From JBBQNJ01 sp038329845 (GTDB taxonomy: Bacteria; Planctomycetota; Phycisphaerae; Tepidisphaerales; Tepidisphaeraceae): a stretch of 64,000 nucleotides of DNA. Each line of letters starts with the position of its first letter. Position 1 is the stretch's first letter. A program made the position numbers and the translations under genes. Shown here piece after piece: positions 15,741-23,021 of this stretch. The notes beneath the pieces were generated by a model. It was not told where the DNA came from. It was given only the letters and a program-made list of their open reading frames with translations, and made no database searches. The stretch covers positions 1-64,000 of the forward strand of contig JBBQNJ010000012.1 in assembly GCA_038329845.1 (NCBI GenBank), read 5' to 3'.

Positions 15741-16352
15741 ATGGAACGCATCTATGTCATTTCGGCGGTGGTCGGCGGGACGCTGTTCGTCTGCCAGTTC
15801 ATCCTGGGGTTGATCGGGGTTTCGCATGTCGGAGGGGACGTGGGGATGGATCATGACCTGGGGGCCGATCATGACTTGGGCGGCGATCACGACGCCGGTC
15901 ATGCCGCCCAGTCGCATGGTGATTCGTGGTTTCTGGGGATCTTCAGTCTCCGTGCCATCGTGGCGGCGATCACCGCCTTCGGACTGGGCGGGATGGTTGC
16001 GACGCGATCGGGATATGGCGGCGGCGTCTCGGCCGCGGCGGCGCTGCTGGTGGGGTTGATCGCCATGGGGGTCGTCGCCGCGGCGATGCGGGCGATGCTG
16101 AAGCTGCGCGACGATGGCACCATCCGGGTGGCCAACGCCGTCGGGCTGACCGGGACCGTCTATCTGACCATCCCCGGGGAAAAAGCGGGTTTTGGGAAAG
16201 TCACGCTCGATCTTCAAAACCGTTCGAGCGAGTTTTCCGCGGCCACGTTCCATCACGAACTAGCGACGGGGACGAAGGTCGTCGTCGTCGATGTCATCGC
16301 GCCCGACACCCTGGAGGTGATCGCGGCGCCGGAAAGCCCAAGGAGTGCATGA
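15741..16352 (+). CDS. NfeD-like membrane protein, flotillin partner
   Basis: The 203-residue protein has an N-terminal transmembrane helix, then a His/Asp-rich loop (DHDLGADHDLGGDHDAGHAA) that could bind metal. Two more transmembrane helices follow (SLRAIVAAITAFGLGGMVAT and the next segment), and then a C-terminal OB-fold-like domain from about residue 125 (VGLTGTVYLTIPGEKAGFGK). This is the architecture of YqiJ/NfeD-type proteins, which are nearly always encoded next to a flotillin. The next gene is one, with a 4-base ATGA overlap. The pair probably organises membrane domains. Confidence 0.85.
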   Translation: MERIYVISAVVGGTLFVCQFILGLIGVSHVGGDVGMDHDLGADHDLGGDHDAGHAAQSHGDSWFLGIFSLRAIVAAITAFGLGGMVATRSGYGGGVSAAAALLVGLIAMGVVAAAMRAMLKLRDDGTIRVANAVGLTGTVYLTIPGEKAGFGKVTLDLQNRSSEFSAATFHHELATGTKVVVVDVIAPDTLEVIAAPESPRSA

Positions 16353-18016
16353 TGTCCAGCGCGATTGTCCCGGCTTCGTGGTTGCCTTTGTTGGCTGAGC
16401 GTTCGTCGGCCAGCAGCGATTCGACGTTCTGGCTGCTGGCGCTGGTCCTGTTCGTCGCGGCGCTGTTCGTCACCTTCTTTCTGCTGCTGTTCAATCGCTA
16501 CAAGCGCTGCCCGAGCAATCGGGTGCTGGTGATCTTCGGCAAGATCGGCGGGGGCAACACGGCCCGCTGTATCCACGGCGGGGCGGCGTTCATCTGGCCG
16601 TTGATCCAGGACCACGCCTACCTCAGCCTCGAGCCGATCCAGATCGACATCGAGCTGCATGATGCGCTGTCCAACGAGAACATTCGCGTGAACATCCCCA
16701 GCGTCTTCACCGTCGCCATCGGGACCGACCCGGCGATTATGCAGAACGCGGCAATCCGGCTGCTGGGGCTGAATACCATGCAGATCAAGCAGCAGGCGTC
16801 GGACATCATCTTCGGCCAGCTTCGCCAGGTGATCGCGTCGATGCGCATCGAAGACATCAACCGCGACCGCGAGGCGTTTTTGCACAATATCCAGACGTCG
16901 CTGGAGCCGGAACTGCGCAAGGTCGGGCTGGTGTTAATCAACGTGAACCTGCGCGACATCACCGACGCCAGCGGGTACATCGAGGCGATCGGGCAGAAGG
17001 CCGCCAGCCAGGCGATCCAGCAGGCTCGCGGCGATGTGGCCGACCAGGAAAAGCTCGGCGAGGTGCGCGTGGCCGAAGCGCGGCGGGAGAAGGACATCCA
17101 GGTGGCCAACGCGTTGAAGACCCGCGAGATTGGCATGCGCGAGGCGCAGCGAGAGCAGCTTGTGCGGGTGGCCCAGCTCGAGAAGGAACAGAAGGTCGGC
17201 GAGCAGACCGCCGGTTACGAGCGGGATGTGCAGGTGAAGGCGGCCGAGCGTGAGATGCGCATCAGCGTCGCCGATGCCAACGCCAAGGCGATCGCCGGTG
17301 AGGCCAAGGCGCAGGCCGAGGTCGTCGCCACCCAGGCGCAGTTGCAGGTCAAGCAGGCCGAGGCGTATCAATTGGGCGAGACCCGCAAGCGCGAGAGCGA
17401 GGCGGCGGTGCAGGAAGCGCAGAACCGTGCGATGGCGAAGGCGGCTTTGGCCCAGGCCGAGCGCGTCGAGGCCGAGCGGCGGGCGGCGGTGGAGGCACCG
17501 GCCAAGGCCGAAAAAGCGAAGATGATCGTGGATGCCGAGGCGTCGGCGGAAAAGCGTCGGATCGAGGCTCAGGGCGAGGCATCGGCGATCTTCGCCAAGC
17601 TCGAGGCCGAGGCCCGCGGGCAGTTCGAGATTCTCGCCCGCAAGGGAGAGGGTCTCAAGCAGATCATCGACGCCGCGGGCGGGGCCAAGGAGGCGTTTCA
17701 GTTGCTCATGCTCGAACACCTCGATCATCTGGCATTGACCGCGGCGCAGGCGATCAGCAACATCAAGTTCGACAAGGTGGTGGTCTGGGAAAACGGCTCG
17801 GGGGGCAGCGGCAACGGCAACGGCAACGGATCAAGCGCCACCGGCAACTTCCTGCAAAGCATGTCGCGCACGCTGCCTCCGATGATGCAGGTGATGCGTG
17901 ACATCGGCGGGGTTGAGCTGCCGGACTACCTGGTCAAGCTCAAGGACGACGTCGTGGCGGCCAACGTCGATGTCCCGCCGGGGCCGACTCCCAAGCGGGA
18001 AGCCGGGGAAACCTGA
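16349..18016 (+). CDS. Flotillin-like SPFH protein (YqiK type)
   Basis: I chose the ATG at 16349, with AGGAG just upstream and a 4-base overlap with the NfeD-like gene. The 555-residue product has an N-terminal transmembrane helix (LLALVLFVAALFVTFFLLLF) and an SPFH domain (about 60-230). A long Ala/Glu/Lys-rich coiled coil follows (about 230-430: EAQREQLVRVAQLEKEQKVG). The C-terminus ends in a flexible Gly/Asn tract (GNGNGNG) and a short conserved tail. Flotillins oligomerise at the inner leaflet and scaffold membrane microdomains. The 3' end of this gene is duplicated beyond hicBA at 18677. Confidence 0.9.
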   Translation: MMSSAIVPASWLPLLAERSSASSDSTFWLLALVLFVAALFVTFFLLLFNRYKRCPSNRVLVIFGKIGGGNTARCIHGGAAFIWPLIQDHAYLSLEPIQIDIELHDALSNENIRVNIPSVFTVAIGTDPAIMQNAAIRLLGLNTMQIKQQASDIIFGQLRQVIASMRIEDINRDREAFLHNIQTSLEPELRKVGLVLINVNLRDITDASGYIEAIGQKAASQAIQQARGDVADQEKLGEVRVAEARREKDIQVANALKTREIGMREAQREQLVRVAQLEKEQKVGEQTAGYERDVQVKAAEREMRISVADANAKAIAGEAKAQAEVVATQAQLQVKQAEAYQLGETRKRESEAAVQEAQNRAMAKAALAQAERVEAERRAAVEAPAKAEKAKMIVDAEASAEKRRIEAQGEASAIFAKLEAEARGQFEILARKGEGLKQIIDAAGGAKEAFQLLMLEHLDHLALTAAQAISNIKFDKVVVWENGSGGSGNGNGNGSSATGNFLQSMSRTLPPMMQVMRDIGGVELPDYLVKLKDDVVAANVDVPPGPTPKREAGET

Positions 18017-18070
18017 GGCGGGCGGTTGCCGGCGCGGCGGAAACGGTGGATGTCACCTTTTCCCATGTCA
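17983..18070 (+). repeat. Direct repeat flanking hicBA, left copy (unoccupied site)
   Basis: GCCGACTCCCAAGCGGGAAG through GGAAACGGTGGATGTCACC to TTTTCCCATGTC matches 18677 onward. The left copy contains the last codons of the flotillin gene. It has GTGGATGTCAC once (18046-18056), where the right copy carries an inserted element. Confidence 0.75.
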
Positions 18071-18195
18071 GTGGCCGAACCCACGTTATGAAGTCGGGGG
18101 GGTCTGGTAGGCCGTCGGGCCCGGGCCGTTGTGCCCAGGCCGAACGCCCCGCCCGGCTTTCTTCAGGCTTGAGTGGTTCATGCGGAGAAGATGGA

Positions 18196-18225
18196 TTGCC
18201 CTTGCTCCGCCAGAAGAGCTAGAAT
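18196..18225 (+). promoter_or_regulatory. Candidate promoter of hicBA
   Basis: TTGCCC (18196-18201) and TAGAAT (18220-18225) are 18 bases apart. Transcription would start near 18232, the first base of hicB, so the message could be leaderless. Confidence 0.4.
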
Positions 18226-18231
18226 GCGGAT

Positions 18232-18450
18232 ATGCGAAGACTCACTGCCTTTGTTCATCATGGGGAGCCCGACGAAGGCGGATTCTGGGCGACATGTCTG
18301 GAGGTTCCTGGTGCCAATGGCCAGGGCCAGACCAGGGACGAGTGTCTGGACGACCTTAAGCAAGCCATTGAACTGCTGCTTGACACCGAACGCGAGGAAG
18401 TGTTCCGACTCGACCCCCGGGTCGAGGCCACGGAACTGGTGCTGGCATGA
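18232..18450 (+). CDS. hicB: HicB-family antitoxin
   Basis: The 72-residue protein has the partly degraded RNase H-like fold of HicB: RRLTAFVHHGEPDEGGFWAT, then CLEVPGANGQGQTRDECLDD and LKQAIELLLD. It lacks the extra DNA-binding domain found in longer HicB proteins, so any autoregulation would need the complex. It should neutralise the HicA toxin encoded next, with which it overlaps by 4 bases. The antitoxin-first order is less common in Enterobacteria but common elsewhere. Confidence 0.85.
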   Translation: MRRLTAFVHHGEPDEGGFWATCLEVPGANGQGQTRDECLDDLKQAIELLLDTEREEVFRLDPRVEATELVLA

Positions 18451-18641
18451 AGCGGAAGGCATTGCTGGGCCACCTTCAGCAACATGGCTGCGTGCCGGTT
18501 CGCGAAGGTGCCAGTCACTCCATCTGGACTAATCCGCAGACTCACCGCAAGGAAGCCATTCCCAGACACCATGAGATCAAGAAATACCTGGCGCGGTTCA
18601 TCTGCCGCAACCTGTCAGTGCCAGTCCCGGCTGGGGAGTGA
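18447..18641 (+). CDS. hicA: HicA-family mRNA interferase toxin
   Basis: The 64-residue protein matches HicA throughout: MKRKALLGHLQQHGCVPVRE, then GASHSIWTNPQTHRKEAIPR with the catalytic His in the G(A/N)SHxIW motif, and HHEIKKYLARFICRNL. HicA folds as a double-stranded RNA-binding-like domain and cleaves mRNA on the ribosome. Length and motifs are intact, so it is probably active. The module is enclosed by direct repeats, a hint of acquisition. Confidence 0.87.
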   Translation: MKRKALLGHLQQHGCVPVREGASHSIWTNPQTHRKEAIPRHHEIKKYLARFICRNLSVPVPAGE

Positions 18642-18676
18642 GCAGTCATACAGAAATAGTGGATGGCGGCCGCGCC

Positions 18677-18875
18677 GCCGACTCCCAAGCAGGAAGCCGA
18701 GGAAATTTGGGGCCGGCGATCGCCGGTGCGGGGGAAACGGTGGATGTCACGAATGCCATTCACTTAACGTGAAAACGGTCGGGAAAAGCCGCCTTAGCGG
18801 CGCGAGACTGCAGTTGAGTTTGCCGACTTTGACCCTTAAGTGAATGGCATTCGTGGATGTCACCTTTTCCCAAGT
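18677..18875 (+). repeat. Direct repeat flanking hicBA, right copy (occupied by an element)
   Basis: This is the same sequence as 17983-18070, interrupted after GTGGATGTCAC (18740-18750) by a 102-bp family A element and the second GTGGATGTCAC (18853-18863). It resumes with CTTTTCCCAAGTC. Confidence 0.75.
18751..18852 (-). mobile_element. Miniature inverted-repeat element, family A, copy 2
   Basis: This 102-bp element begins GAATGCCATTCACTTAA and ends TTAAGTGAATGGCATTC, a perfect 17-bp terminal inverted repeat. It is flanked by identical 11-bp GTGGATGTCAC, a clean target duplication. The inside corresponds to the reverse complement of 3693-3792. It has no coding capacity, so movement would need a transposase in trans, plausibly from the IS4-like element at 1-202. 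Confidence 0.88.
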
Positions 18876-18951
18876 CGGGCAGGGTCGCGAGGGTGCGGGT
18901 ATGCGAAAAAGAAGGGCGTTGGATGGGCGAGATCGTGCGATTGATGGAGGG

Positions 18952-19824
18952 TTAATCGGGGGGGAGGTCGCGGAGTTTTTGGCGGACGAGGGCTTCGCGG
19001 CGGAGGGAGGCGGCGTCGAGCCAGTGGCGCAGGGCGTCGGGGTGCTGGGGGTCGTCGAGCATTTGCAGGAATTCGTCGATTTGATGGCGCAGGCGGAGAA
19101 AACCGGTGCGGAGGTTGTCGGCGTTGTCGTAGAAGATGTCGCGCCACAGGCCGCCGTCGCCGGAGGCGATTCGGGTGGTGTCGAGAAAACCCTTGCCGGA
19201 CAGGGGCAACGCCTCGTCGGATTGCATGGCCACCAGTGCCGCGGCGAGGGCGTGGGGCAGATGGCTGATGTCGGCGAGGCGGCGATCATGATCCTCGGGG
19301 GACAATTCCACGCAGCGCATCCGAAGGGTCTGCCAGAACTCGCGTACTTGGCGCAGGGCGTGCGGGTCGGTTTGCTCGGTGGGGGTGAGGATGCAGGTGG
19401 CGCCGACGAACAGGTCGGCGCGGGCGTACTCGACGCCTCGTTTTTCGCTGCCGGCCATGGGGTGGCTGCCGACGAAATGGGCTTTGCCGGCCAGGATTTC
19501 CTCGCCGAGCTGGACGATGGATCGCTTGGTCGATCCGACATCGGTGACGATGGCGCCGGGCCGGACCGCCTGGGCAATTTTTTTCAGCAGGGGGCCGAAC
19601 GTGCCGACCGGGGTGCAGAGAATGATCAGATCGGCCTCGGTCACCGCCGTGACGGGGTCGGATTCGGCGTGATCGATGGCGGCGGATTCGATGGCCGCAT
19701 CTAAACTTTGTCGTCGATGTCCATAACCTATGATTTTACAGTCCATTGCGGCGGCGCGGATCGCCAGTCCGATGCTTCCGCCCAGCAGTCCCACGCCCAG
19801 CAGGCTAACGGTCGAAAAGCCCAT
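18952..19824 (-). CDS. tyrA: Prephenate dehydrogenase
   Basis: The 290-residue protein has an N-terminal Rossmann fold (VSLLGVGLLGGSIGLAIR) that binds NAD(P), and a C-terminal helical dimerisation domain. Family motifs are DLIILCTPVG, VTDVGSTKRSI, HFVGSHPMAGSEKRGVEYA with the catalytic His, and ADISHLPHALAAALV. It oxidatively decarboxylates prephenate to 4-hydroxyphenylpyruvate in tyrosine synthesis. The length fits the simple TyrA without an ACT domain. A TATTAT -10-like box lies about 6 bases before the ATG, so the transcript may have almost no leader. It diverges from accA. Confidence 0.92.
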   Translation of the reverse strand: MGFSTVSLLGVGLLGGSIGLAIRAAAMDCKIIGYGHRRQSLDAAIESAAIDHAESDPVTAVTEADLIILCTPVGTFGPLLKKIAQAVRPGAIVTDVGSTKRSIVQLGEEILAGKAHFVGSHPMAGSEKRGVEYARADLFVGATCILTPTEQTDPHALRQVREFWQTLRMRCVELSPEDHDRRLADISHLPHALAAALVAMQSDEALPLSGKGFLDTTRIASGDGGLWRDIFYDNADNLRTGFLRLRHQIDEFLQMLDDPQHPDALRHWLDAASLRREALVRQKLRDLPPD

Positions 19825-19857
19825 GGTCCGATAATACCACGACGACGGGAGAGGCGG

Positions 19858-19863
19858 TATAAT
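19858..19863 (+). promoter_or_regulatory. Candidate -10 box upstream of accA
   Basis: TATAAT lies in the tyrA-accA divergent spacer. The -35 region (TACCAC, 17 bases away) is a poor match. It would give a leader of about 130 bases. Confidence 0.35.
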
Positions 19864-20001
19864 CGCCCCCGTTCAATGCGGATTTGTTGGTGGGTTGCAA
19901 TCTTGCGGTGGTCTTCATCGTCGCCTAACCTATTGGGTGCGCCCGATTTCACCGGGCGATGAAGCGGGGCTGGCGGGAAAGCGCCCGCGCGAGGAGTTGA
20001 T

Positions 20002-21063
20002 ATGTCCGATGTCATGAATGTCGCCGATGCCGGGAGTAAGGGTTCCTCGAATGGTGCGCGCAACGGGGGTGCGACGCTGCGGCACACGCTGGAGTTCGAG
20101 AAACCGCTGGCGAAGCTCGAGCAGCAGATTCTCGAGCTCGAGGCGATGCAGGCGTCCAAGCAGATCGACTATTCGCGGGAGCTTCGGCAACTCCGCTCGA
20201 ACTACACCAGCTTGGTGCGCAAGACCTACGAGAATCTGAGCGCCTGGGAGACGGTGCAGGTGGCGCGGCATCCGCAGCGTCCGTTGTTCAAGGATTACGT
20301 CGAGATGATCTGCCGCGAGTTCCGCGAATTGCATGGCGATCGTCATTTCGGGGACGATGCGGCGATCAAGTGCGGGCTGGCGCGGCTGGCCGGTCACAAG
20401 GTGATGCTGATCGGGCATCACAAGGGCAAGGACACCAAGGAAAAGGTGCAATGCTACTTCGGGTGCGGTCATCCCGAGGGATATCGCAAGGCGCTGCGGT
20501 GCATGAAGCTGGCCGAGAAATATGGCTTGCCGGTGGTGACGTTGGTGGACACCGCCGGGGCCTATCCGGGCATGGGGGCAGAGGAGCGCGGGCAGGCCGA
20601 ATCGATCGCCCGGAACATGATGGAGATGAGTCGGCTGCGCACGCCGATCGTGACGATCGTGACGGGGGAAGGCGGTTCCGGCGGCGCGCTGGGGATCGCG
20701 GTGGCCGACAAGGTGGCGATGATGGAGTTCGCGTGGTATTCGGTGATAAGTCCGGAAGGATGCAGCGCGATTCTGTGGAAAGGCGCTGAGAACGCGGCGC
20801 AGGCGGCCGAATCGCTGAAACTGACGAGCAAGCATCTGAAGCAGCACGGGGTGGTGGACATGGTGGTACCCGAGCCGCTGGGCGGGGCGCATCGGGATCC
20901 GCGCACGGCGGGGCACAACCTTGAGCAGTACATCGCCAAGACGCTGCGGGATCTGAAGCGGTGCAAGATCGAGAATCTTCTTGAGCGCCGGTACGAGCGA
21001 TTCCGCAACCTCGGTTCGGTGGTCGAGCCGGGGAAGAAGTCGTCGGCCCGGGCGGCGAGCTGA
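20002..21063 (+). CDS. accA: Acetyl-CoA carboxylase carboxyltransferase subunit alpha
   Basis: The 353-residue protein matches AccA: LEFEKPLAKLEQQILELEAM at the N-terminus, then GDRHFGDDAAIKCGLARL, GMGAEERGQAESIARNMMEM, VTGEGGSGGALGIAVADKV in the carboxybiotin-binding region, and WYSVISPEGCSAILWK. With AccD it transfers carboxyl from carboxybiotin to acetyl-CoA, the committed step of fatty acid synthesis. accD is not in the window. The Gly/Asn/Ser-rich N-terminal 25 residues are extra. GAGGAG lies just upstream of the start. Confidence 0.95.
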   Translation: MSDVMNVADAGSKGSSNGARNGGATLRHTLEFEKPLAKLEQQILELEAMQASKQIDYSRELRQLRSNYTSLVRKTYENLSAWETVQVARHPQRPLFKDYVEMICREFRELHGDRHFGDDAAIKCGLARLAGHKVMLIGHHKGKDTKEKVQCYFGCGHPEGYRKALRCMKLAEKYGLPVVTLVDTAGAYPGMGAEERGQAESIARNMMEMSRLRTPIVTIVTGEGGSGGALGIAVADKVAMMEFAWYSVISPEGCSAILWKGAENAAQAAESLKLTSKHLKQHGVVDMVVPEPLGGAHRDPRTAGHNLEQYIAKTLRDLKRCKIENLLERRYERFRNLGSVVEPGKKSSARAAS

Positions 21064-21162
21064 GGGGGGAGTTATAACGCTGGCGGCTTTGAGCGAGACC
21101 TCCACAATGACTCGGAGGGCGCGGTGAAAATCTGACTGCGGTTCGGTGAGAACTCGACTCAC

Positions 21163-21260
21163 GCGGCGGAGAGGACCCGAAAAGCAAATTCTCTCGCAAC
21201 GCCGCCACGACGCCACGAAATACGGAAAAACTTTAACCTTTTGTCTTACGTTGCGTCGTG
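21163..21260 (-). repeat. Dispersed 98-bp intergenic repeat, copy 2
   Basis: Reverse-complement match to 238-335, lying in the spacer after accA (21064-21360). The rest of that spacer is G-rich and holds no gene. Confidence 0.75.
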
Positions 21261-21360
21261 CCGGGGTCGGGGGGTCGGGGGGCGCGGGGCGGCACAGGGG
21301 GGAGGCGGGCGGGGCGTTTCGGGTCGGTTCCTTGAAGAATTCGTGACTTTTTCGGGATTG

Positions 21361-22176
21361 TCACACGCCGGTGCCGACGGCCTCGCGGGCGTGAGCGACG
21401 GCGTTGCGGAAGATCGCCAGGCCGGCGCCTTCTTCGGGCAGCCGCCCGTCGTGGCGCATCCGGGTCCAGGCCGGGTGCTGGGTGGGATCGACATGGCGTT
21501 CGGGGTGCGGCATCAGCCCCAGCACCAGGCCGGTGGAGTCGCAGACTCCGGCGATGTCGTCGGCGCTGCCGTTGGGATTCCAGGGCGCTGCGCCCTCGGC
21601 TGGCGAGCCGTCGGGTCGAATGTAGACCAGCGCCACCTGGTTGGCTTGCTCGAGGGCTTCTGCGACGTTGCGAGCCACCGCGACGAACTTGCCTTCGCCG
21701 TGGGCGATGGGCAGTTCCAGCCCCATCTTTATCCCGCGAGTCCAGATGCATTTGCTCGATCGGGCGGCGAGATGAATCCAGCGGTCGATGAATCGTCCAT
21801 TGTCGTTATGGGTCAGCGTGGCAGTCTGTCCCGATTGGCCAGCCAGGGCGCCGGGCAGCAGGTCGGTCTTGACGAGCACTTGGAAGCCGTTGCAGATGCC
21901 GATGACCGGCTTGCCCGCCTCGACGAATCGGCGCAGGGGCTCGGCGAGATGGTGGACGATCTGATTGGCGAAGATCCTGCCGGCGGCGATGTCGTCGCCG
22001 TAGCTGAACCCGCCGGGGATCGCCAGCAGTTGATAGCGCTGGAGCAGGCGCGGATCGGCGAGAAGCTGGTTAAGGTGGATGCGCTGGGCGCGGGCGCCGG
22101 CGAGCTCGAAAGCGTGGGCGGTCTCGGCGTCGCAGTTGGTTCCGGCGGTGCGAAGAATGAGCGTGGAAGGGGCCAT
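21361..22176 (-). CDS. purQ: Phosphoribosylformylglycinamidine synthase, glutaminase subunit
   Basis: I start at the ATG at 22176 because PurQ proteins open like STLILRTAGTNCDAETAHAF; a GTG at 22248 overlapping the cyclophilin stop would add 24 unrelated residues. The 271-residue protein is a class I glutamine amidotransferase: IPGGFSYGDDIAAGRI, the nucleophile Cys in KPVIGICNGFQVLVK, and the His-Glu pair in MPHPERHVDP. It supplies ammonia for conversion of FGAR to FGAM in purine synthesis, with PurL and PurS, which are not in this window. It follows the cyclophilin gene closely. Confidence 0.92.
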   Translation of the reverse strand: MAPSTLILRTAGTNCDAETAHAFELAGARAQRIHLNQLLADPRLLQRYQLLAIPGGFSYGDDIAAGRIFANQIVHHLAEPLRRFVEAGKPVIGICNGFQVLVKTDLLPGALAGQSGQTATLTHNDNGRFIDRWIHLAARSSKCIWTRGIKMGLELPIAHGEGKFVAVARNVAEALEQANQVALVYIRPDGSPAEGAAPWNPNGSADDIAGVCDSTGLVLGLMPHPERHVDPTQHPAWTRMRHDGRLPEEGAGLAIFRNAVAHAREAVGTGV

Positions 22177-22244
22177 GGGCTTACCGGATTCGGATGGGTC
22201 ATGGGGCGGGCATCCGCAGGCTGGCGCTGCCGATGCACCGCCGG

Positions 22245-22733
22245 TCACTTCTCCTCGATGGTCACTTTCTTGATCTGATCGCCCTGCTGAATCTGGTTCA
22301 CTATCTCCTGGGAGGCTTTGTCGCGCACCTGTCCGAAGACGGTGTGGTTGCCATCGAGCCAGTCGGTGGCGATGTGGGTTATGAAGAACTGGCTGCCGTT
22401 GGTATTGGGTCCGGAGTTGGCCATGGAGAGGCTGCCGACCTTGTGTCGCGGCTTTCCCGCACCGGTCTCATCGGCGAACTTGTAACCCGGCCCGCCGCGT
22501 CCGGTGCCGGTGGGGTCGCCGCCCTGGACCATGAAGTCCTTGATCACGCGATGGAAGAGCGTCCCGTCGTAAAAGCCCTCGCGGGCGAGAAAGACGAAGT
22601 TGTTGACGGTGTTGGGCGCCTCGGCCGCCATCAAGTTGCAGACGATGGTTCCTTTTGAGGTGTCGAAGGTGACGGCATATGCCTTGGACGCATCGATGCT
22701 CATCGCGGGGGGAGTCGAGTATTGTTTGCTCAT
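22245..22733 (-). CDS. Cyclophilin-type peptidyl-prolyl isomerase
   Basis: From the ATG at 22733 (AAAGGA upstream) the product has 162 residues. It is a single cyclophilin domain: TSKGTIVCNLMAAEAPNTVN, FHRVIKDFMVQGGDPTGTGR with the catalytic Arg, SMANSGPNTNGSQFFITH and HTVFGQV. There is no signal peptide, so it is cytoplasmic, like PpiB. It speeds proline isomerisation during folding. It is followed by purQ at short distance. Confidence 0.93.
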   Translation of the reverse strand: MSKQYSTPPAMSIDASKAYAVTFDTSKGTIVCNLMAAEAPNTVNNFVFLAREGFYDGTLFHRVIKDFMVQGGDPTGTGRGGPGYKFADETGAGKPRHKVGSLSMANSGPNTNGSQFFITHIATDWLDGNHTVFGQVRDKASQEIVNQIQQGDQIKKVTIEEK

Positions 22734-23021
22734 CGGATTCCTTTGCGGGGTTGGAGTTTGGGGGGATTGAAGAAGCCCCCAGCGTCGCTTTTCAACGCGG
22801 CTTGTCAACCGGCGTGTGATTGCCCAATTGAAATGTCACGGGTAATTGTCCCATTAGAACTATCAGGGGTCCAGCCCTCGCGGGGGCCTTCTGCGCTTCG
22901 CCCCCGGCCCCCACCGGCCCCCCGGCCCCCTGGCCCGCCCCCGCTTACCCGCAATCATGCCCGCCCAAGGGATCATGGACCCGGGATTCCCATCGTAGAC
23001 GCGGGACTATAGTCTACCGGC

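Noticed and set aside
15926..16348. A longer flotillin start inside the NfeD-like gene
   Set aside because: The added residues are Arg/Gly-rich out-of-frame translation of the NfeD-like gene; the ATG at 16349 has a good ribosome binding site and a signal-anchor right after it.
22809..23021. A complete insertion sequence before the FAD oxidoreductase
   Set aside because: Only a short phrase resembling insertion sequence ends is visible (around 22823-22870); there is no partner end or transposase.
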